A program made the position numbers and the translations under genes. Below are positions 26,430-33,601 of a stretch of 44,025 bases of DNA, in pieces. Source of the DNA: Vibrio sp. UBA2441 (GTDB lineage: Bacteria; Pseudomonadota; Gammaproteobacteria; Enterobacterales; Vibrionaceae); contig DDQN01000060.1 of the NCBI GenBank assembly GCA_002342685.1, positions 1-44,025 of the forward strand, read 5' to 3'. Under the pieces are notes generated by a model that worked only from the letters and a program-made list of their open reading frames with translations, was not told the origin of the DNA and did no database searches. How positions within the stretch are numbered: position 1 is the stretch's first letter; each line of letters opens with the position of its first letter.

Positions 26430-27713
26430 TTAATTTCTCTCTAAACAAGCTTGGTTATAGACTTCAGTTACTTCCATAATTTTGTTCAAAATAATTTCTT
26501 TAGGATTATTTTTTATTTCGCTGGAAACAACAGCATCAAATTGTTTTGGTAAATACTGGCTCAATAAAGTTAGAGGTATATTCACCTTACTAAGGTTATC
26601 TATCATGACATTTACAGCATGAGAGATACTTTCATCTGACCAGTAATATCGAATTCGGTCACTCAAACTAAATTGCATATCTATCGACTGCTGAGGCTGG
26701 TTATCAGAATAATATTTCTTCCAATACGTTGTATTATTATTCATTGAAGACACAACTATATTTAAAAAATCAGAGCATTTTTCATCAGGTATCAATGCTC
26801 TTTCAATATCACTTAAGAGAAACAGGGCTTCTCTTAATTTAAATGTAAGCGCAGGCCCTACCTTTAATATTGCAAAATGGTCTTTAACCAGCTCTTTATA
26901 AGTTAATGGCTTTTGATAGTCAGTAGAGTGCGCCTCATACAGGAGATTACTCTCCTTCTCTATGTATTCTTTTAATTGCTGAGCATTCTCTGACTGGTAA
27001 TAAAATACATTATGGTGATCAAATTCAACGCCGGGTTGAACAACCAAACCTATAACTCGCGGCCAAACGTTCATCAACCCACACGCAGCAAACTCTTCTA
27101 AATGATAATTAACCGTGGCTTGTGCCGATTCAACACTCGTCACTTCCAGTGTGGATATCTCTTCTGTTTCCCCGCCGGGAACCGGCACCTCTGTACCAAT
27201 GACATACACGATATCAGAGACACCAAATGTTCTAATCGCCGTTTCCTCTGCAACCTGACAAAGTCGCGCAGCGCGCTTTGCTTTTATCTCATCACCAAGC
27301 GGTATCTGGTCGTCGCTACATGCCATTGAGCAGTCTAAGTGAATTTTCTTAAATCCGGCTTTCACATACTCTTCGATCAAAACTTCAGAATTTTGCATCG
27401 CCTGCTTAGCATCTAAATGTTGCCAGGTATTCGGGCCTAAATGGTCACCACCGAAAATAACCTTATTCCGGTCAAAATCAATTTGGTCAGCAATATTAAA
27501 AACTAACTCTACAAAATCGGCTGGCGTCATTCCTGTGTAACCACCATTTTGGTCGACTTGATTGCTCGTCGATTCAATTAGAATATGGCAATTATCTTTT
27601 TTTCCTTGCAACATTACGGCTTCAATAACAAGCGGGTGTGCACTACAGGCCGAATAAATGCCAATAGCTCTCCCTGACTTGTGAGCTTTCACAAGATCTA
27701 ATAAATATTTCAA
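26430..27713 (-). CDS. kbaZ: D-tagatose-1,6-bisphosphate aldolase, non-catalytic subunit
   Basis: A 427-aa member of the KbaZ/GatZ family, which stabilises and activates the catalytic aldolase subunit KbaY. The start is a TTG (27711-27713) with a GGGA ribosome site; its opening LVKAHKSGRAIGIYSACSAHPLV aligns with the start of E. coli KbaZ, which supports this choice. Conserved segments include FGGDHLGPNTWQHLDA (about 107-122) and LDCSMAC. Older annotations call this family tagatose-6-phosphate kinase; that is not supported for it. It is the second gene, 15 bases after agaR. Confidence 0.9.
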   Translation of the reverse strand: MKYLLDLVKAHKSGRAIGIYSACSAHPLVIEAVMLQGKKDNCHILIESTSNQVDQNGGYTGMTPADFVELVFNIADQIDFDRNKVIFGGDHLGPNTWQHLDAKQAMQNSEVLIEEYVKAGFKKIHLDCSMACSDDQIPLGDEIKAKRAARLCQVAEETAIRTFGVSDIVYVIGTEVPVPGGETEEISTLEVTSVESAQATVNYHLEEFAACGLMNVWPRVIGLVVQPGVEFDHHNVFYYQSENAQQLKEYIEKESNLLYEAHSTDYQKPLTYKELVKDHFAILKVGPALTFKLREALFLLSDIERALIPDEKCSDFLNIVVSSMNNNTTYWKKYYSDNQPQQSIDMQFSLSDRIRYYWSDESISHAVNVMIDNLSKVNIPLTLLSQYLPKQFDAVVSSEIKNNPKEIILNKIMEVTEVYNQACLERN

Positions 27714-27728
27714 AATGTTTTCCCAGAT

Positions 27729-28496
27729 TTAAACTACGATTACTTTCACACCTAAAGATATTACTGATTTTTTAAACTCACTATTTATTCCAGAATCAGT
27801 AATTAATATATCTATATCGTTAATATTACAAATTGAACAATAACTTTTTTTATTTAGTTTAGAAGAGTCCGCCACCACAATTATTTCATTAGAAACTTGG
27901 CACATTTCACGATTAACCCTTGCCTCATTCTCTATATTTGTAGTAACTCCAAAATGTAAATCAAGACCATCAGCCCCAAGAAATAATTTATTAAAGCGAT
28001 AGTTCTGTATATGAGTTTGTGGTTGAGAGGTACTTATTGCTCCACTTGCCTTATTTAAATGGCCACCTAGAATAATTACTTCACCTGTTGGATTTTTAGA
28101 TAGCTCATAGGCGATATTAATCGAGTTAGTTAACGTTACTACGTTAGACCTTTTCTTTAGCTCTTTCGCTAAATACTCTATTGTCGAACCGCCATCTAAA
28201 ATTATCGCTTCACCATCCGAAATTAACTGCAGCGCAGATTCCGCTAAGGCTTTCTTAATGTCTCTGTTTATGACTTTCTTTTGTTTAATGGTAATTTCGT
28301 TGGTGAAATTTTCTTTTAAGATGGCACCACCATGACACCTTTGTATTTCCTGAAATTCAGACTCAATGAGATTCAGGTCATTTCTGATAGTAACTAAAGA
28401 CACCTTATATAAATCGGACAACTCCTCTACAAACGCAGAACCACTATGTCTTATCGATTTTACAATCTCTTGTCTTCTCTGCGCTGTTGCTACCAT
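27729..28496 (-). CDS. agaR: DeoR-family repressor AgaR of the aga operon
   Basis: A 255-aa DeoR-family regulator. The N-terminal helix-turn-helix (about residues 5-58) reads QRRQEIVKSIRHSG then VSLVTIRNDLNLIE, and the C-terminal sugar-phosphate sensor has ISDGEAIILDGGSTIEYLAKEL and LGADGLDLHFGVTT, typical of the family. By context it is AgaR, the repressor of N-acetylgalactosamine genes. It is the first gene of the operon, so it is probably autoregulated. Repeated ACCTTTCRTT motifs upstream (28602-28897) are candidate binding sites. Confidence 0.9.
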   Translation of the reverse strand: MVATAQRRQEIVKSIRHSGSAFVEELSDLYKVSLVTIRNDLNLIESEFQEIQRCHGGAILKENFTNEITIKQKKVINRDIKKALAESALQLISDGEAIILDGGSTIEYLAKELKKRSNVVTLTNSINIAYELSKNPTGEVIILGGHLNKASGAISTSQPQTHIQNYRFNKLFLGADGLDLHFGVTTNIENEARVNREMCQVSNEIIVVADSSKLNKKSYCSICNINDIDILITDSGINSEFKKSVISLGVKVIVV

Positions 28497-28586
28497 TCTA
28501 CAGGCCCTTCATTGTCTTCTGAGTGCGGTGATATTGTGTACTCTCGTTTCGATATGAGAATAATACGATAATTTATTTCGCTATAT

Positions 28587-28602
28587 TAATGATCTATCTC
28601 AC
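28587..28602. promoter_or_regulatory. Candidate CRP site upstream of agaR
   Basis: AATGA-TCTATC-TCACA, compared with the CRP consensus TGTGA-N6-TCACA: the right half is perfect and the left half matches 3 of 5. It is centred about 98 bases before the agaR start, as expected for catabolite control of a sugar operon. Confidence 0.5.
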
Positions 28603-28897
28603 ACCTTTCATTTATTAAAAATCGACTATTTTTAATGGTTACGCATGAAAAAACGCAAGGTAACGAAAGGTAATATGTCTTATGGGACTATGTATATTTC
28701 GATAAGATATATATGCCCGTTTTTCTTTAAATCTCTCTATCATCCCCAATAGGCCAAGTAACATATTGATATAGTCCTCTACGGATCACTCCTAGGTTGG
28801 TTTTCCCGCTCAATATTATTATTTTCCAACCGTAGCGAGTCTTATATCTCTAAATATCACGCTATTTTTAAATGCTTACAAATAAAAAACGAAAGGT
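28602..28897. promoter_or_regulatory. Repeated AgaR-type operator motifs
   Basis: ACCTTTCATT occurs on the plus strand at 28602-28611, and ACCTTTCGTT on the minus strand at 28662-28671 and 28888-28897. A related copy AACGCAAGGT (28652-28661) lies in direct tandem with the second, one helical turn away. Known E. coli AgaR sites are also built from TTTCRTTT-like repeats. These are candidate operators for agaR and its operon, with the outer one 390 bases from the start, allowing looping. Confidence 0.5.
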
Positions 28898-28935
28898 GTC
28901 AAAGCAAATAGAAAATTAGTCTTTCTCTATTTCAC

Positions 28936-28951
28936 AGTGACGTAGATCACA
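28936..28951. promoter_or_regulatory. Candidate CRP site, strong match
   Basis: AGTGA-CGTAGA-TCACA matches 9 of 10 conserved CRP positions. It lies 440 bases before agaR and about 300 before the orphan gene at 29247, so it may serve either the aga operon or the rightward transcript. Confidence 0.6.
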
Positions 28952-29132
28952 CAATGAAATATTAGCCATATTTCTCACCTCAATACGGTAAGAAAAAAGA
29001 CAGGCGATTATTGTTTTTATTTCAATGTAAAACTGGAAACATATATCGTTGAAGACTTAAAAAATGATACAAAACCAGCAAACTTGGATATGGTTATCGG
29101 TGTTATATGCGATAATAGCGATGTGCGAAAAT

Positions 29133-29241
29133 CGAACTTAGGCGCTCACTATTATACAAGGGACATCTTAGTTCGGACGTATTGAAATACGGGAGACCTA
29201 TTTCGGAGCTTGACCCACATGAATCAAATAGGCAACCGAGG
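29133..29241 (+). promoter_or_regulatory. Structured 5' leader of the orphan gene
   Basis: Three possible helices in a row: CGAACT (29133-29138) with AGTTCG (29170-29175); CGTAT (29178-29182) with ATACG (29187-29191), loop TGAA; CCTATTT (29197-29203) with AAATAGG (29226-29232). CGG at 29204-29206, just inside the last helix, could pair with CCG at 29236-29238, overlapping the GAGG ribosome site of the next gene. This could be a cis-acting RNA controlling translation. It does not match a riboswitch class I can recall. Confidence 0.4.
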
Positions 29242-29246
29242 TGACA

Positions 29247-29615
29247 ATGTACATTCGATTTATTTCTGGCAAAGACGGTGCTGAAAAACTCGCGAATACT
29301 CATGGTATCTTTACTCAAGCAAAACTGATGCTAGATCAGGATGATGTTTACGATTATCACGCTGACATGATTCAGGAGCTATTTGATTGGTTTAACGATA
29401 ACCTTCCAGTACCACCATTTGACAGTGGTAACTGGTCAAGTAACGCAGTCAGTTGGTTTAAATCTGAGGCAACACTTCATATACAGCGTGTATATGAGCT
29501 CAAACACATTCTTGATGAATATGAAATTAGCACCATAATCTTAAAAATGGATGATATTGGAAATCGTATCTATGAGGACGACTATCAAGTTGTAGGGCAA
29601 TCCAATCGCTTTTAA
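29247..29615 (+). CDS. Hypothetical protein, 122 aa
   Basis: A small acidic soluble protein with no signal peptide or membrane segment and no domain I recognise. I chose the ATG at 29247 with GAGG five bases upstream; the GTG at 29241 lies inside that ribosome site. Features: FISGKDGAEKLANTHGIFTQAK near the start, an aromatic-rich middle (ELFDWFNDNLPVPPFD) and an acidic tail. It is rightward and convergent with three lipoprotein genes. The unusual leader upstream suggests regulated expression. Such small acidic proteins next to lipoproteins sometimes act as immunity factors, but nothing here proves that. Confidence 0.75.
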   Translation: MYIRFISGKDGAEKLANTHGIFTQAKLMLDQDDVYDYHADMIQELFDWFNDNLPVPPFDSGNWSSNAVSWFKSEATLHIQRVYELKHILDEYEISTIILKMDDIGNRIYEDDYQVVGQSNRF

Positions 29616-29648
29616 CGCTTTTCCAGACAAAAATACGATAAAGTGTAC

Positions 29649-30020
29649 CTAATCGCTCGAGAGCTCTATTTGCTCTAAAACATATTCAACTCTATTGCCA
29701 TTTTGCACTCGAAAAAACCAGATATCCTCACCAAGAAGAAACTGATAGGCATTTTCCTCACTTTCAATTTGGTGCAAACATCGAATAAAGTGCTGTAACT
29801 CATTATTATCAAGGATAGTAAAATGTCCCATAGAGTCATTTAACTCTAGGTCATTAACCACCCGAATATCTACGGCTGATTCAGGTATAAATTCAGGTAG
29901 CCAACCTCTTTCAAATAGCTTGTCATCTATCGCATCTTGATAAGTAGGGTAATAAGTTTCAACATAATCCCCACAACCTACAAGTAAAACTAAAATTATA
30001 AATATAGAGAATCGCATCAC
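29649..30020 (-). CDS. Small lipoprotein, possibly YbbD-like
   Basis: A 123-aa predicted lipoprotein: a hydrophobic signal with lipobox LLVGC places the modified Cys at about residue 16. The mature part opens with GDYVETYYPTYQDAIDDKLFERGWLPEFIP, a pattern I associate with YbbD-type small proteins of enterobacteria found near Rhs elements; this is from memory and tentative. It is rich in Glu, Asp and Tyr. It lies 117 bases after the 60-aa lipoprotein gene on the same strand, with a 33-base gap to the convergent orphan gene. Function unknown. Confidence 0.75.
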   Translation of the reverse strand: MMRFSIFIILVLLVGCGDYVETYYPTYQDAIDDKLFERGWLPEFIPESAVDIRVVNDLELNDSMGHFTILDNNELQHFIRCLHQIESEENAYQFLLGEDIWFFRVQNGNRVEYVLEQIELSSD

Positions 30021-30137
30021 CCACCCTATAATTTGAACAGCTCAAGGCCTGAAGGAACGAATACTCTTCCTAGTTCAACGTCTATTAAACCATGACCAAA
30101 TTGAAAGCTCTGCACCAGAATATTACCGAAGGTAGTA

Positions 30138-30320
30138 TTAATCATTAGACCAGATAATGCAGTTTCTATTGTCCTCTAACGCGCACTCGTTACGCAGATC
30201 GTTTAATCGTTTATCCTCTGCAGACATCTTCTCCCAATCTTGATCGGGTAGATAATTCGTATTTCTACAAGCCGTGATGCTAAGTATAAACACCACCATA
30301 CATAGGGTTTTGATTTTCAT
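30138..30320 (-). CDS. Very small lipoprotein, 60 aa
   Basis: A signal peptide with lipobox SITAC (Cys at about 18) and a 42-residue charged mature part containing two further Cys (NECALEDNRNC), which could form a disulfide in the periplasm. The ATG is four bases after the stop of the upstream lipoprotein gene, so the two are translationally coupled; this supports it being real despite its size. No family recognised. Confidence 0.65.
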   Translation of the reverse strand: MKIKTLCMVVFILSITACRNTNYLPDQDWEKMSAEDKRLNDLRNECALEDNRNCIIWSND

Positions 30321-30324
30321 CGCA

Positions 30325-30726
30325 TCACATCTCTACTTTTTTATATTTTTCAGACAGTTTTGAATGTATATATCTATCCCAATTTTCAGCCGTTAAGTTT
30401 CCAGAGAAAGCCCGCTTACTTGACACTTTTACCTGAACCTTTGAATCATGTAGCTTAAGGATATTGACAAAGACATTTTCCCCCCAGCTAAACGCACTAA
30501 TAGATCGCTGTGCTAACACATCACCTTTCTCTTTATTATCGTAAACAAGGTCCAGTTCAGAATCATTAATAACATCAATGCATTCTTGCCACAGGCTATC
30601 AAAATCAGCCTTATAATAATGAGCTGTACTTTCATCCAATGAGTCTTTAGCATCTTTTATGGTTGAACAACCAGAAACGAAAACCACGAGACAAAAGGAT
30701 ACAAACAGGTTTAATAATTGACGCAT
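30325..30726 (-). CDS. Lipoprotein, 133 aa, DUF3568-like
   Basis: Signal peptide with lipobox VSGC (Cys at about 20), then a mature domain of about 110 residues. The pattern YYKADFDSLWQECIDVINDSELDLVYDNKEKGDVLAQRSI followed by W-GENVFVNIL and KVQVKVSSKR resembles a small periplasmic alpha/beta domain of the DUF3568 type. First gene of the lipoprotein group; the 60-aa gene follows immediately. It may localise to the outer membrane: residue +2 after Cys is Ser, not Asp. Function unknown. Confidence 0.75.
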   Translation of the reverse strand: MRQLLNLFVSFCLVVFVSGCSTIKDAKDSLDESTAHYYKADFDSLWQECIDVINDSELDLVYDNKEKGDVLAQRSISAFSWGENVFVNILKLHDSKVQVKVSSKRAFSGNLTAENWDRYIHSKLSEKYKKVEM

Positions 30727-31020
30727 TAATAGATCTCAGCCATTTATATTTACAATACTTATTATAACTACGCCTTAAATAAATACTGTAAATCGGTACA
30801 CCAGCTTACATCACCTTACATATTACTTACAGTGAAAGGCGTAATCAATACTCTGAGGTTTCCTGCTGACCTTACTTGTGTATAACAACGACAAAAAGTA
30901 TACTTACGGCGAGTAACTTATTAATATTTACCTTCGTCGCATCAATGCTTAAAGTCGTATTTCAGCTTGCCTGGCCTACATTATTGGTGATAGTAAGTTT
31001 TATCTTTTTATAGGGTTTAC

Positions 31021-31590
31021 ATGTCCAAACGTATGTCTAAAGAAGCGAGAAGAGAGCAACTTCTATCTGTCGCTATCTCGATACTTAAGGAACACGGCGC
31101 AGAAGCATTGACACTCGCCACCGTTGCGGAGCAAGCTGGTGTTACAAAGCCTATTGCATACAATCATTTTGAAAGTAAGGAAAACTTACTGACACAAATC
31201 TATCAAAATATTGATAATCGGTTAATTGAGTCTATCCAAGATGCAAAAGAAGCGAATAGCCAATCACTCTCCGATACCGTTTCTATTCTCTGCGAGTCTT
31301 ATGTAGATTGTATGATGGTCAATGGAGAGATTTATGATCTCATTATTGCCGCTCTAAAGTGTTACCCAAATAACGCAGAGCTGTCTTTGCAAATTCAGGA
31401 TTTTTTCGTCGGTGCCTATGCCGAACTCTTTCAGCTACCTCTTTCAGAAAACCATCAAAATCGATTAAAACTAATCGCGATAAGCGGGATCATTGAGTCC
31501 GTCGGCGAAGCGACAGTATCGGGGCAAGTACCAAGAGATATCGCGTTGCCTTATCTGAAGAAAGAAGTATTCAATATGATTACTCAGTAG
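31021..31590 (+). CDS. TetR/AcrR-family transcriptional regulator
   Basis: A 189-aa regulator. The N-terminal helix-turn-helix (about residues 8-54) has the TetR pattern SVAISILKEHGAEALTLATVAEQAGVTKPIAYNHFESKENLLTQIY. The C-terminal half is a helical ligand-binding and dimerisation domain with no specific family marker. Its ATG is preceded by AGGG. It lies directly upstream of the ttr-like operon in the same direction, separated by a terminator-like hairpin and a 510-base region with four palindromes that are natural candidate operators. Unlike enterobacterial ttr loci, no two-component TtrSR pair is present here. Confidence 0.9.
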   Translation: MSKRMSKEARREQLLSVAISILKEHGAEALTLATVAEQAGVTKPIAYNHFESKENLLTQIYQNIDNRLIESIQDAKEANSQSLSDTVSILCESYVDCMMVNGEIYDLIIAALKCYPNNAELSLQIQDFFVGAYAELFQLPLSENHQNRLKLIAISGIIESVGEATVSGQVPRDIALPYLKKEVFNMITQ

Positions 31591-31645
31591 CATTATACTC
31601 AACTGAACTCAAGATGCGGGACTCAGAGCGTCATCAACGAGTTCA

Positions 31646-31688
31646 GCTCAAGAAAGGTAACCAAAGGAGCGGCACTTCCTTTCTGAGC
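31646..31688 (+). terminator. Stem-loop behind the TetR gene
   Basis: GCTCA and GAAAGG (31646-31657, one bulged A) pair with CCTTTC and TGAGC (31678-31688). A modest T-stretch follows. It probably ends the tetR transcript before the regulatory region of the operon. Confidence 0.5.
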
Positions 31689-31781
31689 AATAATTTTATC
31701 ACCACTCTTCCCCTCTAAATCCAACCGAGCTTTTTTAACAACTAACTTTTCAATATAGATCTCCTCTTAAATATCATCGGC

Positions 31782-31795
31782 ATGATTTAAATCAA
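31782..31795. promoter_or_regulatory. Candidate FNR box
   Basis: ATGAT-TTAA-ATCAA matches 9 of 10 conserved positions of the FNR consensus TTGAT-N4-ATCAA. It lies about 310 bases upstream of the respiratory operon's first gene, and possible -35/-10 elements follow near 31826 and 31848. Anaerobic activation of a respiratory reductase would fit, with a long leader. Confidence 0.5.
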
Positions 31796-31878
31796 TGAAC
31801 AAACAATAAACTGATTAACCAGACATTGATATTCCCCTTTCATCATATAAATACAACTTAAATCACAAAAGCCATAAC

Positions 31879-31988
31879 TTACCAATGGTAATATCCACAA
31901 AAATCACATGTTACTAATGGTAAGTTATCGACTTTAAATAACTATCGCCATTGGCAACCTTATTTTAACCAAAATTTACCAATGGCAA
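31879..31988. promoter_or_regulatory. Array of four 13-bp palindromic sites
   Basis: TTACCAATGGTAA (31879-31891), TTACTAATGGTAA (31911-31923), the reverse-oriented TCGCCATTGGCAA (31945-31957) and TTACCAATGGCAA (31976-31988). Start-to-start spacings are 32, 34 and 31 bases, close to three helical turns, so bound dimers would sit on one DNA face. This looks like a cooperative operator array, best candidate ligand the adjacent TetR-family protein. The last site is 112 bases before the cytochrome b start. Confidence 0.75.
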
Positions 31989-32100
31989 CTTTCCTTCAAC
32001 GAAACTCAATAAATAATATTGGCGTATCAACAGCTTTTTATTTTTTGTATTCTCGTTGATAAACATTGCCATAACGTAAATATCTAATTGAAGGTTTACT

Positions 32101-32874
32101 ATGGAACAATCTTCTATATGGCTCAATATGTTGTCTAATCAATCTATTGTGTCATGGTTATTGATCGCCAGTGTCTTAGGTGTTGTGCTGATTATGAGCC
32201 TATTTGTCTTAATCAATGGCACCTCAAAACTAGACAATGGATTCAGTGGCAACCTTATTCAACGCTGGTCTATTCAAAGTGTAGTAGTTCATTGGTTAGG
32301 CGCTATTCCTTGTCTGATTTTAATATTATCTGGCATGATAATCGGTGCTGGAAAAGTACTCTTCGAACCAGGAAGTGGTATTTGGGCGTCCTCCGTTAAA
32401 TTAGCATCAACTCTCCATGAATTAGCCATATTTCCATTTATAGCGGGTGCTTTCATCATGATTATTATGTGGTGGAAAAAACAAGTATTTAGAAAATACG
32501 ATATTGACTGGTTTAAAAAAGCGGGCGGTTACATTAATTTTGGTGTTAAACAGCACCCAGAAGCTGGCTTCGCCAACGGAGGAGAAAAACTTTGGTTTTG
32601 GGTGTTTACTCTTAATTTTATCATTCTATCGGCTACTGGCCTCATGTTGTTCTTTCCTGAAATAGCACCATCCCATGAAAATGCCCCTCTTGTTATATCC
32701 CTGCATATTATATCCGCGTTGGTTCTTGGCGCATTCGCCGTCGTTCATATCTTTATGGCAACGGTAATTTCCGAAGGTGGCCTTAGTAACATGATTAGCG
32801 GGAAGTGCGATGAAAACTGGGCAAAGCAGCACCACAATCGCTGGTACAAAACACTAAACGAAGAAGAACAATAA
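32101..32874 (+). CDS. Formate-dehydrogenase-gamma-like cytochrome b membrane subunit
   Basis: A 257-aa inner membrane protein with four to five hydrophobic segments, like FdnI/FdoI-type diheme cytochrome b. Candidate heme ligands are the His in VVVHWLG, STLHELAIFPF and SLHIISALVLGAFAVVHIF. It would pass electrons from the quinol pool to the iron-sulfur subunit encoded next. In known tetrathionate reductases the anchor is instead the NrfD-like TtrC, so this is an unusual partner. It is the first gene of a three-gene operon, with a GAAGG ribosome site. Confidence 0.85.
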   Translation: MEQSSIWLNMLSNQSIVSWLLIASVLGVVLIMSLFVLINGTSKLDNGFSGNLIQRWSIQSVVVHWLGAIPCLILILSGMIIGAGKVLFEPGSGIWASSVKLASTLHELAIFPFIAGAFIMIIMWWKKQVFRKYDIDWFKKAGGYINFGVKQHPEAGFANGGEKLWFWVFTLNFIILSATGLMLFFPEIAPSHENAPLVISLHIISALVLGAFAVVHIFMATVISEGGLSNMISGKCDENWAKQHHNRWYKTLNEEEQ

Positions 32875-32885
32875 GGCATAATTAA

Positions 32886-33599
32886 ATGGATAGACGTAAA
32901 GCGATTAAGCTACTTGCTGGAGGGACTACGGTATCACTGGTATCAGCCTCCCCCGTCATTGCATCAGTAATAGCCAGCGACTCTGAAAAAGAGAATAAAC
33001 GCCTCGCGATGGCGATCGACCTGCGTCGGTGTAACGGCTGTAAAGCTTGTGTGACTGCATGCAGTCATGAAAATGGGACGAAACCCAACGAAAACCGAAC
33101 TCAGGTGCTTCAAAGCAACACTCAAATCAATGGCAAAGAGTACGTACTTAATTTACCGCTACTTTGTAATCAGTGCGACAACCCAGTATGTACCAAAGTA
33201 TGTCCAACCGGAGCCACTTTTAAACGAGAAGAAGACGGTATTGTTGTTGTGGACTCAACCGGTTGTATCAACTGCGATTTCTGTGTCTACACCTGCCCCT
33301 ATGAGGGTGTACGTTTCAGTAACAGCAAAACTGGCACCGTGGATAAGTGCAACTTTTGTATTCAGAGAACCTCACAAGGGTTCCTTCCCGCCTGCGTTGA
33401 AACTTGCACTGGTGGCGCGCGTGTCTTCGGCGATCTTAATGATTCTGACAGTGATATCTCCAAGTTACTGAAGAAACACCCAGCGTTAGTTCTGCAGTCT
33501 GACAAAGACACGCAACCCAACGTTTACTACATCGGCTTAACGGATACAGAAAGTGATCAGCCGTATAACCTAAATTCAGACCTCACATGGCAGCGTTAA
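32886..33599 (+). CDS. ttrB: TtrB-like four-cluster ferredoxin subunit
   Basis: A 237-aa electron-transfer subunit. The N-terminus (MDRRKAIKLLAGG) has a twin-arginine-like motif and a hydrophobic stretch (about 9-28), so it is probably exported or anchored at the periplasmic face. Sixteen Cys in four groups bind four [4Fe-4S] clusters: RCNGCKACVTAC, LCNQCDNPVCTKVCP, GCINCDFCVYTCP and KCNFC with ACVETC. This fits TtrB of tetrathionate reductase and its relatives. It starts 11 bases after the cytochrome gene and ends within 3 bases of the catalytic gene. Symbol given by resemblance only. Confidence 0.85.
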   Translation: MDRRKAIKLLAGGTTVSLVSASPVIASVIASDSEKENKRLAMAIDLRRCNGCKACVTACSHENGTKPNENRTQVLQSNTQINGKEYVLNLPLLCNQCDNPVCTKVCPTGATFKREEDGIVVVDSTGCINCDFCVYTCPYEGVRFSNSKTGTVDKCNFCIQRTSQGFLPACVETCTGGARVFGDLNDSDSDISKLLKKHPALVLQSDKDTQPNVYYIGLTDTESDQPYNLNSDLTWQR

Positions 33600-33601
33600 T
33601 T

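Noticed and set aside
28497..29246. Known riboswitch (TPP, cobalamin, c-di-GMP GEMM, glycine) in the long intergenic region
   Set aside because: None of the conserved core motifs of these classes could be found by eye; only local helices at 29133-29241 remain unexplained.
29103..29318. Leftward ORF over the structured leader
   Set aside because: Overlaps the start of the rightward orphan gene, lacks a ribosome site and has no known family.
31879..31988. Possible CRISPR array from regularly spaced repeats
   Set aside because: Repeats are only 13 bp, palindromic, vary between copies and are separated by 18-21 bp; no cas gene is present. An operator array fits better.
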